Assembly: GCA_019510435.1 (NCBI GenBank)
Contig: JAEKKJ010000016.1
Location: 465,434-529,433, forward strand
Length of the DNA: 64,000 bases
Source of the DNA: Caulobacterales bacterium
GTDB lineage: Bacteria > Pseudomonadota > Alphaproteobacteria > Caulobacterales > Caulobacteraceae
Direction: 5' to 3'
In this document: positions 41,530-48,902 of the stretch, piece by piece
Position numbering within the stretch: position 1 is the first letter of the stretch
Layout of the letters: every line of letters starts with the position of its first letter
Notes under the pieces: model-generated
What the model saw: the letters and a program-made list of their open reading frames with translations, nothing else
What the model was told of the DNA's origin: nothing
The model's database searches: none
Program-made: the position numbers and the translations under genes

Positions 41530-41967
41530 CTAGCGGCTGAACACGCTCCGGGTCAGGCACGAGAACACCAGCCGTCCCGCCTCGTCGAGCAGGTCGTGCT
41601 GGGCGATGACGATGCCCTTGTCGTCGCCGACGGGGTCCTTGGCCATCACGGTCATCCGGCAGCGCAGCAGCTCGCCCACCGGCGGGTTGCGCATCCAGCG
41701 CAGGGCGTCGACGCCCAGGCGCTTGGTCTGCGGCCAGTCCGTGGCCGCCACGGCGTCCAGCTTGGCCCAGATCGCATAGACCATGGAGTCGGGCGCGCCG
41801 CGGTCCAGCGCCCAGCCCGGCGTGAACGCGCCCACGAACGCCTGCAGGGCCGCGGTCTCCACGGCGCAGGCCCCCAGGTTGACCACCTGGCCGATCTCGA
41901 TGTCGTCGAAGCTGGCGGGCAAGGGCGTCTCCGTCTCGGGGCCGCGCCCCGATTCATCGCGCCCCAT
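41530..41967 (-). CDS. MaoC/hot-dog fold protein
   Basis: 145 residues from an ATG at 41967; an ATG at 42018 is also possible and neither has a strong ribosome site. A single hot-dog domain: FDDIEIGQVVNLGACAVETAALQAF, WAKLDAVAATDWPQTKRLG and WMRNPPVGELLRCRMTVMAKDPVGDDKGIVIAQHDLLDEAG. The MaoC-type substrate helix is present but the catalytic Asp-x4-His is not obvious, so it may be a non-hydratase. It is convergent with SapC and divergent from the ScsB-like gene. Confidence 0.75.
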   Translation of the reverse strand: MGRDESGRGPETETPLPASFDDIEIGQVVNLGACAVETAALQAFVGAFTPGWALDRGAPDSMVYAIWAKLDAVAATDWPQTKRLGVDALRWMRNPPVGELLRCRMTVMAKDPVGDDKGIVIAQHDLLDEAGRLVFSCLTRSVFSR

Positions 41968-42090
41968 TTCATCGCTGTGTCGGACCGCCTGTCGAGCCCC
42001 GGCTTTCACCGCGGACATGCGTGGGCCATATAGCGGCGGTAACCTTGGGGCGGATTTGAGCGAACTGGTCCTGGTGCGGCATCCACGACG

Positions 42091-42145
42091 GGCGCAAGCC
42101 ACTACGATGGGCGCGAGCCACTACGATGGGCACAAGCCATGGGCC
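42091..42145 (+). repeat. 19-bp tandem repeat before the ScsB-like gene
   Basis: GGCGCAAGCCACTACGATG (42091-42109), GGCGCGAGCCACTACGATG (42110-42128), then a partial third copy GGCACAAGCCATGGGC. It lies in the divergent gap upstream of the ScsB/DsbD-like gene. Confidence 0.82.
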
Positions 42146-42164
42146 GAAGTTTGCGAGGGTGAGA

Positions 42165-44306
42165 ATGAAATTCCTGCTGGGCGCGCTGGTCGCCCTTCTC
42201 CTTCCGGTCGCCCTCCTTGTGCCCGCGGCGGCGCTGGCTCAGCCGGTGAAGACCGGCCACATCGAGGCCGAGCTGGTGGCCTCCGCCCAGGGCATCGCGC
42301 CCGGCCAGACGATCCAGATCGCCCTGCGCCAATCGATCCAGAAGGGCTGGCACACCTACTGGAAGAACGCCGGCGACTCCGGCGAGCCCACGCGCATCGC
42401 CTGGACGACGCCGGCGGGGTGGAGCGTCTCGGACTTCACCTGGCCGACGCCGCGCCGCCTGCCCGTGGGGCCGCTGGTGAACTATGGCTACGAGGGCGAG
42501 GTCCTGCTGCCCATGACGCTGACCGCGCCGAAGGACGCGACGCCCGGCCAGCCCGTCACCCTGAACGCCGCCGTCCAGTTCCTGGTCTGCGCCGACGTCT
42601 GCGTGCCCGAGGACGCCAAGCTGACCCTGAGCCTGCCGGTCACCGCCGGCCCCGCGCCGGCCGACCCCAAGTGGGGGCCGCGGATCCAGAAGACCCTGGC
42701 CGATGCGCCCAAGCCCGCAGGCCTCACCGCCGCCTTCGAAAAGCAGGGCGCGGTCGTCAAGGTCGCCATCACCGGCCAGGCGCTGAAGGGCGCCGACCTG
42801 GCCGGCGCCTATTTCTATCCGGCCTCCGGGACCGTGATCGACCACGCCAAGCCGCAGCCGATCGAGCGGGGCCCCGAGGGCCTGACTCTGACCCTGACAC
42901 CCGGGTACGACTTCCAGAAGCCGCAGCCCCCGGCCGAGCTCGCCGGGGTGCTGGCGCTGGAGGGCAAGGCCTATGAGGTCTCCGCCGCGCCGGGCCCGCT
43001 GCCGGCGGGCGCTTCCGGCCTTGGGGCGCCGCCAGCGCATGCGCCGGTCCCGGCCGGAGCCGACAAGCTGGGCCTGCTCTCGGCGGCGCTGTTCGCCCTC
43101 GTGGGCGGCCTGATCCTCAACCTGATGCCCTGCGTCTTCCCCGTGCTGGCCATGAAGGCGGCCTCCCTGGCCGGCCACGGCGGCGGGGCGCATGCGGAGG
43201 CGCGGCGCCAGGGCCTGGCGTTCGGCGCAGGGGCCGTCGTCACCTTCCTGGTGCTGGCGGGCCTCCTGATCGCCCTGCGCTCGGCGGGCGCGGCGGTGGG
43301 CTGGGGCTTCCAGCTGCAGGACCCACCGGTGGTGGCGGTGCTGGCGCTGCTGATGCTGGGCGTGGCGCTGAACCTCTCCGGCGTCTTCGAGATCGGCACG
43401 TCGCTGCAGGGCGTAGGCTCGGGCCTGGCCGCGCAGAGCGGCCTGGTCGGCGCCTTCTTCACCGGGACCCTGGCCGTTGTGGTGGCCGCGCCGTGCACGG
43501 CGCCCTTCATGGGCCCTGCCCTGGGCTGGGCCCTGACCCAGCCGCCGGCCGCCGCCCTGGTGGTGTTCCTGTTCCTGGGCGTCGGCTTCGCCCTGCCGTT
43601 CGTGGCCGTGGCCTTCGCGCCCGGGCTCCTGGAGCGGCTGCCGCGCCCCGGTCCGTGGATGGAGGTGTTCCGCAAGGCGCTGGCCTTCCCGATGTACGCC
43701 ACCGTGGTCTGGCTGGTCTGGGTGTTGACGGTCCAGGTCGGGCCCGACGCCGTGCCGCGCATCCTGGGCGCGGCCATCGTCCTGGCGCTGGCCGGCTGGC
43801 TGGCCGGCGCGGCGCAGCGGCGGGTGGCCCTGGGCGAGCGCGCGGCCCCGCTGGGCGTGGCGGCCGCCGTGCTGATCGCGGTCGCCGTGGTCGGCGGCGC
43901 CTTCTGGCCCCGCTACGCCGAGGCCACGGCCGCGACCGCGGAGAGCGCCCACCTGGACTACCAGCCCTACACGCCGGAGAAGCTCGCCGCCCTGCAGGCC
44001 GAGGGCCGTCCGGTGCTGGTGAACTACACCGCCGCCTGGTGCGTCAGTTGCCAGGTGAACGACCGGGTCGCGCTGTCCACCAAGGCGGTGGCGGAGGCGC
44101 TCAAGCGCGACAACGCCGTCTACCTCAAGGCCGACTGGACCAAGCGCGACCCGGCGATCGCCGCCGAGCTCGCGAGCTACGGCCGGGCGGGCGTGCCGCT
44201 CTATCTCGTGTATGGCGCCAAGGGCGGCCCGCCGGCTATCCTGCCGTCCATCCTGACCCAGGGGACGGTGGTGAAGGCGTTGGACAAGGCCGCCCAGGCC
44301 AGTTGA
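42165..44306 (+). CDS. ScsB/DsbD-family protein-disulfide reductase
   Basis: 713 residues. A signal peptide (about 1-25) precedes an N-terminal ScsB-like periplasmic domain with Cys pair CADVCVPE (about 147-154). The transmembrane DsbD part starts near residue 305 with MPCVFPVLAMK and VVAAPCTAPFMGPALGWA, holding the membrane Cys pair, in about 8 TM helices. A C-terminal thioredoxin domain has WCVSCQ (about 624-629). It carries electrons from cytoplasmic thioredoxin to periplasmic targets; in Caulobacter, ScsB powers a periplasmic peroxide-reducing system. The redoxin gene follows by 16 nt. Confidence 0.88.
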   Translation: MKFLLGALVALLLPVALLVPAAALAQPVKTGHIEAELVASAQGIAPGQTIQIALRQSIQKGWHTYWKNAGDSGEPTRIAWTTPAGWSVSDFTWPTPRRLPVGPLVNYGYEGEVLLPMTLTAPKDATPGQPVTLNAAVQFLVCADVCVPEDAKLTLSLPVTAGPAPADPKWGPRIQKTLADAPKPAGLTAAFEKQGAVVKVAITGQALKGADLAGAYFYPASGTVIDHAKPQPIERGPEGLTLTLTPGYDFQKPQPPAELAGVLALEGKAYEVSAAPGPLPAGASGLGAPPAHAPVPAGADKLGLLSAALFALVGGLILNLMPCVFPVLAMKAASLAGHGGGAHAEARRQGLAFGAGAVVTFLVLAGLLIALRSAGAAVGWGFQLQDPPVVAVLALLMLGVALNLSGVFEIGTSLQGVGSGLAAQSGLVGAFFTGTLAVVVAAPCTAPFMGPALGWALTQPPAAALVVFLFLGVGFALPFVAVAFAPGLLERLPRPGPWMEVFRKALAFPMYATVVWLVWVLTVQVGPDAVPRILGAAIVLALAGWLAGAAQRRVALGERAAPLGVAAAVLIAVAVVGGAFWPRYAEATAATAESAHLDYQPYTPEKLAALQAEGRPVLVNYTAAWCVSCQVNDRVALSTKAVAEALKRDNAVYLKADWTKRDPAIAAELASYGRAGVPLYLVYGAKGGPPAILPSILTQGTVVKALDKAAQAS

Positions 44307-44322
44307 TTTCAAGGCGGCGCAG

Positions 44323-44943
44323 ATGCTCCTCGACCGCAGGCTGATCCTCACCCTCGCCGTGGCCTGGCTGGCCGCCGGTCCGGCCTGTGCGGAACCCATG
44401 GTGGGCCAACCCGCGCCAGCCTTCCAGGCCCGCGACGCCGATGGCCGCACGGTCAGCCTGGCCCAGTTCCGCGGCCGGACGGTGGTGCTGGAGTGGACCA
44501 ACAACGGCTGCCCGTACGTGGGCAAGCATTACGGCTCGGGCAACATGCAGCGGCTGCAGGCGCAGGCGACCGCGGACGGAGTGGCCTGGCTGACGATCAT
44601 CTCCTCGGCGCCCGGCTTCCAGGGCTACCTCACCGGGCCGCAGGCCAAGGCCTGGAAGGCCAAGGTGGGCGCCCGTTCCAGCGATGTGTTGCTGGACCCC
44701 AAGGGCGTGGTGGGCCGGCTCTACGAGGCGCGGACCACGCCGCACATGTTCGTCATCGATAAGACCGGCAGGCTCGTCTACATGGGCGGCGTCGACGACC
44801 AGCCGACCACGGACCCGGAAAGCCTGAAGATCGCCAAGCCCTACCTGGCTGAGGCCCTGGCGGACGTGAAGGCGGGCCGGCCGGTGGCGACGCCGGTGTC
44901 CCAGCCCTATGGCTGCAGCGTGAAGTACGGGTCGGCCGAATAG
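44323..44943 (+). CDS. Exported redoxin/AhpC-TSA family protein
   Basis: 206 residues. A signal peptide (about 1-23, CAEP) precedes the redoxin fold MVGQPAPAFQARDADGRTVSLAQFRGRTVVLEWTNNGCPYVGKHYGS with the reactive Cys in NNGCPYVG, and RTTPHMFVIDKTG (cis-Pro). Peroxiredoxin-like with one catalytic Cys and another at the C-term (YGCSVKYG). Since it lies 16 nt after the ScsB-like gene, it is a likely redox partner in a periplasmic peroxide or repair pathway, which is inference. Confidence 0.85.
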   Translation: MLLDRRLILTLAVAWLAAGPACAEPMVGQPAPAFQARDADGRTVSLAQFRGRTVVLEWTNNGCPYVGKHYGSGNMQRLQAQATADGVAWLTIISSAPGFQGYLTGPQAKAWKAKVGARSSDVLLDPKGVVGRLYEARTTPHMFVIDKTGRLVYMGGVDDQPTTDPESLKIAKPYLAEALADVKAGRPVATPVSQPYGCSVKYGSAE

Positions 44944-45030
44944 CGCGTCCGATCGGGCCGATACGCGGGCTTGCGCCGACCGGGTTCATGGTCCACCGGA
45001 CATTCCGACGACCTCACACGGGAGCTTGGC

Positions 45031-46599
45031 TTGAGTGACATCGACGCCGCCTGGGCGGCCCTCGAGACCGCAGCCGCGGCCGCGCGTGAGCGGCGCATCG
45101 ACGGCCTGTTCGCGGCCGAGCCCGACCGCCTGGATCGACTGACCCTGGCGGCCGCCGGCCTGGAGATCGACCTCTCCAAGCAGCCCTGGTCGCGGGCCGA
45201 CGAGGCCACGATGCTGGACCTGGCCCGCGCCGCCGGCGTCGAGGCTGCGCGGAAGCGGCTGTTCGCCGGCGAGGTCGTCAACGCGTCCGAGGGCCGGCCG
45301 GCCCTGCACATGGCCCTGCGCGCGCCGGACGGCGCCGACTGGCGGGCCGCCGGCGAGCCGGTGTCGCGGGAGGTGGAGGCCACCCGCGCCGCCATGCGCG
45401 CCTTCGCCGATGCGGTGCGCTCCGGCGCCAAGCGGGGCTGCACCGGCAAGCCGTTCCGCGCCATCGTCCACATCGGCATTGGCGGCTCCGACCTCGGCCC
45501 ACGGCTGATCTGGGAGGCGCTACGTCCCCTGGCCCCGCAGATCGAGCTGCGCTTCGCCGCCAATGTGGACCCGGCCGAGCTGGCCCTGGCGCTGACCGGG
45601 CTCGACCCGGCCGAGACCCTGGTGGTGACGGTCTCCAAGACCTTCACCACCCTGGAGACCCTGACCAACGCCGAGACGGCCCGGGCGTGGCTGCGCGCGA
45701 CCCTGGGGACCGCCTCCGACAGCCATCTGGTCGCGGTGTCCGCCGCGCCGGACAAGGCCGGGGCCTTCGGCGTGCCCGCAGACCAGGTGTTCGGCTTCCG
45801 CGACTGGGTCGGGGGCCGCTATTCGATCTGGTCGGCGGTCGGCCTCTCGTGCGCGGTCGCCCTGGGATACGAGGCCTTCGCGCGCCTGCTGGCCGGCGCC
45901 GCGGCCATGGACGAGCACTTCCGCACCGCGCCCCTGGCCGCCAATGCGCCGGTGCTGCTGGCCCTGGCCCATGTCTTCAACCGAAACGGCCTTGGCCGCC
46001 CGATCCGCGCGGTCGTACCCTACGCCCAGCGCCTGCGCCTGTTCGCCGCCTTCCTGCAGCAGCTGGAGATGGAATCGAACGGCAAGCGCGTCACCGCGAC
46101 CGGCCAGCCGGTGGCCCACGCCACCGCCGCCAGCGTGTTCGGCGATGCGGGCACCAACGGCCAGCACGCCTTCTTCCAACTGCTGCACCAGGGGACCGAC
46201 ATCATCCCGGTGGACATCGTCGCCGTGCGCGAGGGTTCCGAGGGCGATCCCGCCGCCCAGACCAAGCTCCTGGCCAACGCCATCGCCCAGGCCGAGGCCC
46301 TGATGGTCGGACGGCCGCCGGCCGAGACGCCGGACGCCCAGCGCGCCTTCCCCGGCAATCGACCCTCCAGTTTCCTCTTGCTCGACCGCCTGGACCCGGA
46401 GCGTCTGGGCGCCCTGATCGCCCTCTATGAACACAAGACCTTCGTCGAAGGCGTGCTCTGGGGCATCAACAGTTTCGACCAGTGGGGCGTGGAGCTGGGC
46501 AAGACCCTCGCCGTGCGGGTGCTGGGCGAGCTGGAAGGCGGCCCCGCGGGCGTGCACGATCCCTCCACCACCGCCCTGATCGCGCGGCTGAAGCGCTAG
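45031..46599 (+). CDS. pgi: Glucose-6-phosphate isomerase
   Basis: 522 residues. PGI signatures are HIGIGGSDLGPRLI, VVTVSKTFTTLETLTNAETARAWL (sugar-phosphate binding) and FQQL-like QLEMESNGKRV with GQPVAHATAASVFGDAGTNGQHAFFQLLHQGT (catalytic). Start: a TTG at 45031 follows GGGAGC at 45020; ATG codons in frame only occur later or well upstream at 44971. It interconverts glucose-6-P and fructose-6-P. It begins the pgi-tsaE-amgK-murU-addBA run (gaps 8 nt then overlaps). Confidence 0.95.
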   Translation: MSDIDAAWAALETAAAAARERRIDGLFAAEPDRLDRLTLAAAGLEIDLSKQPWSRADEATMLDLARAAGVEAARKRLFAGEVVNASEGRPALHMALRAPDGADWRAAGEPVSREVEATRAAMRAFADAVRSGAKRGCTGKPFRAIVHIGIGGSDLGPRLIWEALRPLAPQIELRFAANVDPAELALALTGLDPAETLVVTVSKTFTTLETLTNAETARAWLRATLGTASDSHLVAVSAAPDKAGAFGVPADQVFGFRDWVGGRYSIWSAVGLSCAVALGYEAFARLLAGAAAMDEHFRTAPLAANAPVLLALAHVFNRNGLGRPIRAVVPYAQRLRLFAAFLQQLEMESNGKRVTATGQPVAHATAASVFGDAGTNGQHAFFQLLHQGTDIIPVDIVAVREGSEGDPAAQTKLLANAIAQAEALMVGRPPAETPDAQRAFPGNRPSSFLLLDRLDPERLGALIALYEHKTFVEGVLWGINSFDQWGVELGKTLAVRVLGELEGGPAGVHDPSTTALIARLKR

Positions 46600-46607
46600 G
46601 TCCGCCC

Positions 46608-47096
46608 GTGAAGCTCGCGGCCGAGGGGGATTTCCGACTGACCGACGAGGCGGCCACCGCCCGGCTCGGCGCGGCGATCGCGGCGGCCCTGGAGCCAGGC
46701 GAGGCGGTCTGCCTGAGCGGGCCCCTGGGCGCCGGCAAGTCGACCCTGGCGCGGGCCCTGGTGCGGGCCCTGACCCGGCCGGACGAGGAGGTGCCCAGCC
46801 CCACCTTCACCCTGGTCCAGTTCTACGAGGGCGCGCAGCTGGCGGTGGCGCATTTCGACCTCTATCGCCTCGAAAGCGCCGGGGAGGCCTATGAGATTGG
46901 CCTGGACGAGGCGCTGGACGAGGGCGCGGCGGTGATCGAATGGCCGGAGCGCCTGGGCGGCCGCCTGCCCCCGGACCGACTCGATGTAGAGATCGGCTTC
47001 GCGCAGGACGGCAACGGCGGCGAAGATGCGGGGCGGCGCGTGCGGATCGTCCCGCACGGCGCGTGGGAAGGACGAGGACTTGAGTTCGGAGCGTGA
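46608..47096 (+). CDS. tsaE: tRNA threonylcarbamoyladenosine biosynthesis ATPase
   Basis: 162 residues. The P-loop SGPLGAGKSTLARALVRAL (about 36-54), the VPSPTFTLVQFYEG motif, HFDLYRLESAGEAYEIGLDEAL and VIEWPERLGGRLPPDRL are the TsaE hallmarks. It works with TsaB and TsaD to make t6A on ANN-decoding tRNA. The GTG at 46608 lies 8 nt after pgi. The stop overlaps the amgK start region (17 nt). Confidence 0.95.
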   Translation: MKLAAEGDFRLTDEAATARLGAAIAAALEPGEAVCLSGPLGAGKSTLARALVRALTRPDEEVPSPTFTLVQFYEGAQLAVAHFDLYRLESAGEAYEIGLDEALDEGAAVIEWPERLGGRLPPDRLDVEIGFAQDGNGGEDAGRRVRIVPHGAWEGRGLEFGA

Positions 47097-48171
47097 GGCC
47101 CTGAAGGCGGAGTTCCTGCGCGCCGCCGGGTTCGGCGCCGCGCGGCGGCAGCTGTTCGACGGCGACGCCTCGACGCGGGTGTTCGAGCGTCTGCACCTGG
47201 GCGACGGGACCGTGCTCTTCTTCATGGACCAGCCGCCGGCCCTGGAGACCACCATCTGCCCGCCGGGGGCCACCGAGGCCGAGCGGATCGCCCTCGGCTA
47301 CAACGCCGCCGCCCGGCTGGCGGCCGGGTCGGTGGCGGCCTTCGTGACCATCGCTGACTACCTGCGCAGCCGGGGCCTGTCCGCGCCCAAGGTCTACGCC
47401 CACGACGTGGCGGCGGGCCTGGTGGTGCTGGAGGACCTGGGCGACGGCCTCTTCGCCAGCCTGATCGCCGGCGGCATGGACGAGCGCCCGCTGTACGAGG
47501 CCGCCACCGACGTCCAGGCCGCCCTGCAGGCCGAGGCGCCGCCGGCGGTGCTGCGGGCCGACGGGCTGGAATGGCCGCTTTTGACCTACGACACCCTGGC
47601 GCTGAAGATCGCCACCGACACCTTCCTCGAATGGTGGCCGAAGTTCGCGGGCCTGCCGGCGTTCGGCCCGGCCGCCACCGCCGAGTGGGACGCGCTCTGG
47701 GCGCCGGTGTGGGTGCGCGGCGAGGCCGGGGCCAGCGTCTTCACCCACCGCGACTACCATGCGCGAAACCTGCTGTGGCTGCCGGAGCGGGCGGGCGTGG
47801 CGCGCGTGGGCATGGTGGACTTCCAGGACGCCCTGCGCGCCCATCCGGCCTGGGACCTGCTGCACCTGCTGCAGGACGCACGTCGCGATGTCTCCGCCGA
47901 GCTGGAGGCCGCCATGCTGGAGCGGTTCCTGGCGGCGCGGGCCGAGCTGGATCGCGAGGCGTTCCTGGCCGACTACCGGGCGCTCGCCGCCTCCAACGCC
48001 GCGCGCATCCTGGGCCGCGTCTTCGCCCGCCAGGTGCTGCTGGGCCGGCCGCAATATCGGGCGTACATGCCGCGGACCTGGCGTTACCTGGAGCGCAACC
48101 TGCTGGATCCCGCCCTCGCTGGCCTGAAGGCCTGGTTCGACCGCCACGTGCCCCCCGAGGCGCGGGCGTGA
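47080..48171 (+). CDS. amgK: N-acetylmuramate/N-acetylglucosamine kinase AmgK
   Basis: 363 residues. An aminoglycoside phosphotransferase (APH) fold: GDASTRVFERLHLGDGTVLFFMDQPP near the N-terminus, VVLEDLGDGLFASLI, then the catalytic loop FTHRDYHARNLLWL and the metal site MVDFQDALRAHPAWDLLHLLQD. AmgK phosphorylates MurNAc at the anomeric carbon in a MurU-dependent wall-recycling route that bypasses fosfomycin-sensitive steps. The TTG at 47080 lies within tsaE; an ATG-free N-terminus supports this start. MurU follows with a 4-nt overlap. Confidence 0.93.
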   Translation: MSSEREALKAEFLRAAGFGAARRQLFDGDASTRVFERLHLGDGTVLFFMDQPPALETTICPPGATEAERIALGYNAAARLAAGSVAAFVTIADYLRSRGLSAPKVYAHDVAAGLVVLEDLGDGLFASLIAGGMDERPLYEAATDVQAALQAEAPPAVLRADGLEWPLLTYDTLALKIATDTFLEWWPKFAGLPAFGPAATAEWDALWAPVWVRGEAGASVFTHRDYHARNLLWLPERAGVARVGMVDFQDALRAHPAWDLLHLLQDARRDVSAELEAAMLERFLAARAELDREAFLADYRALAASNAARILGRVFARQVLLGRPQYRAYMPRTWRYLERNLLDPALAGLKAWFDRHVPPEARA

Positions 48172-48902
48172 GCGCTGTCGCGCCCAAGACCGCCATGGTG
48201 ATGGCCGCGGGCCTCGGCACGCGCATGCGGCCGCTGACCGACGCCATGCCCAAGGCCCTGGCGCCCGTGGCCGGCAAGCCGCTGATCGCCTACGTCATCG
48301 ACCCGCTGGTGGCCGCCGGCGTCGAGCGGGTGGTGGTGAACGTCCATGCCCACGCCGACCAGCTGGAGACCTATCTGCGCGGCCGCCGGGACGCCGAGTT
48401 CCGGGTCTCCGACGAGCGGGGACGGCTGCTGGAGACCGGCGGCGGGGTGAAGCATGCGCGCGCCCTGCTGGGCGAGGCTCCGATCTTCCGCTGCAACAGC
48501 GACTACGTCTGGCGCAAGCCGGGCGCGCCAGCGCTGCAGGCGCTGGTGGAGGCCTGGGACCCGGCGCGGATGGACGCCCTGGTGACCGTGATCCCCAAGG
48601 CCCAAACGCTGGGCTTCGAGGACAGCCCGGGCGACTTCTACCAGGACGCGGCCGGCCGCCTGACGCACCGCGGGACGCGCCCGGACGCCCCGCTGCACGC
48701 CATCGGCATCGAGATCCTGGACCCACGGCCGGTCTACGCCGACCCCCGCGACGCCTTCAGCCTGCGCGACATCTGGTTCGCCGCCTCGGACCGCGGCCGC
48801 CTCTTCGGCCTGCAGCAGGAGGGGCTGTGGATGCAGGTCGGCACCCTGGCCGCCCGCGACGCGGTGGAAGCCCGCCTCGCCCGCGAGGACGGCGTCTCAT
48901 GA
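48168..48902 (+). CDS. murU: N-acetylmuramate alpha-1-phosphate uridylyltransferase
   Basis: 244 residues. Nucleotidyltransferase motif AMVMAAGLGTRMRPLTDAMPKALAPVAGKPLI (signature GLGTRMRPLT), NVHAHADQLETYL, and HAIGIEILDPRPVY. It makes UDP-MurNAc from MurNAc-1-P, the product of AmgK. The GTG at 48168 overlaps the amgK stop (GTGA), and the stop overlaps the addB start (ATGA). Confidence 0.95.
   Translation: MSAVAPKTAMVMAAGLGTRMRPLTDAMPKALAPVAGKPLIAYVIDPLVAAGVERVVVNVHAHADQLETYLRGRRDAEFRVSDERGRLLETGGGVKHARALLGEAPIFRCNSDYVWRKPGAPALQALVEAWDPARMDALVTVIPKAQTLGFEDSPGDFYQDAAGRLTHRGTRPDAPLHAIGIEILDPRPVYADPRDAFSLRDIWFAASDRGRLFGLQQEGLWMQVGTLAARDAVEARLAREDGVS

Noticed and set aside
42102..44525. 807-codon antisense ORF over the ScsB-like gene
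   Set aside because: Gln/Arg/Gly-rich shadow of a real gene.
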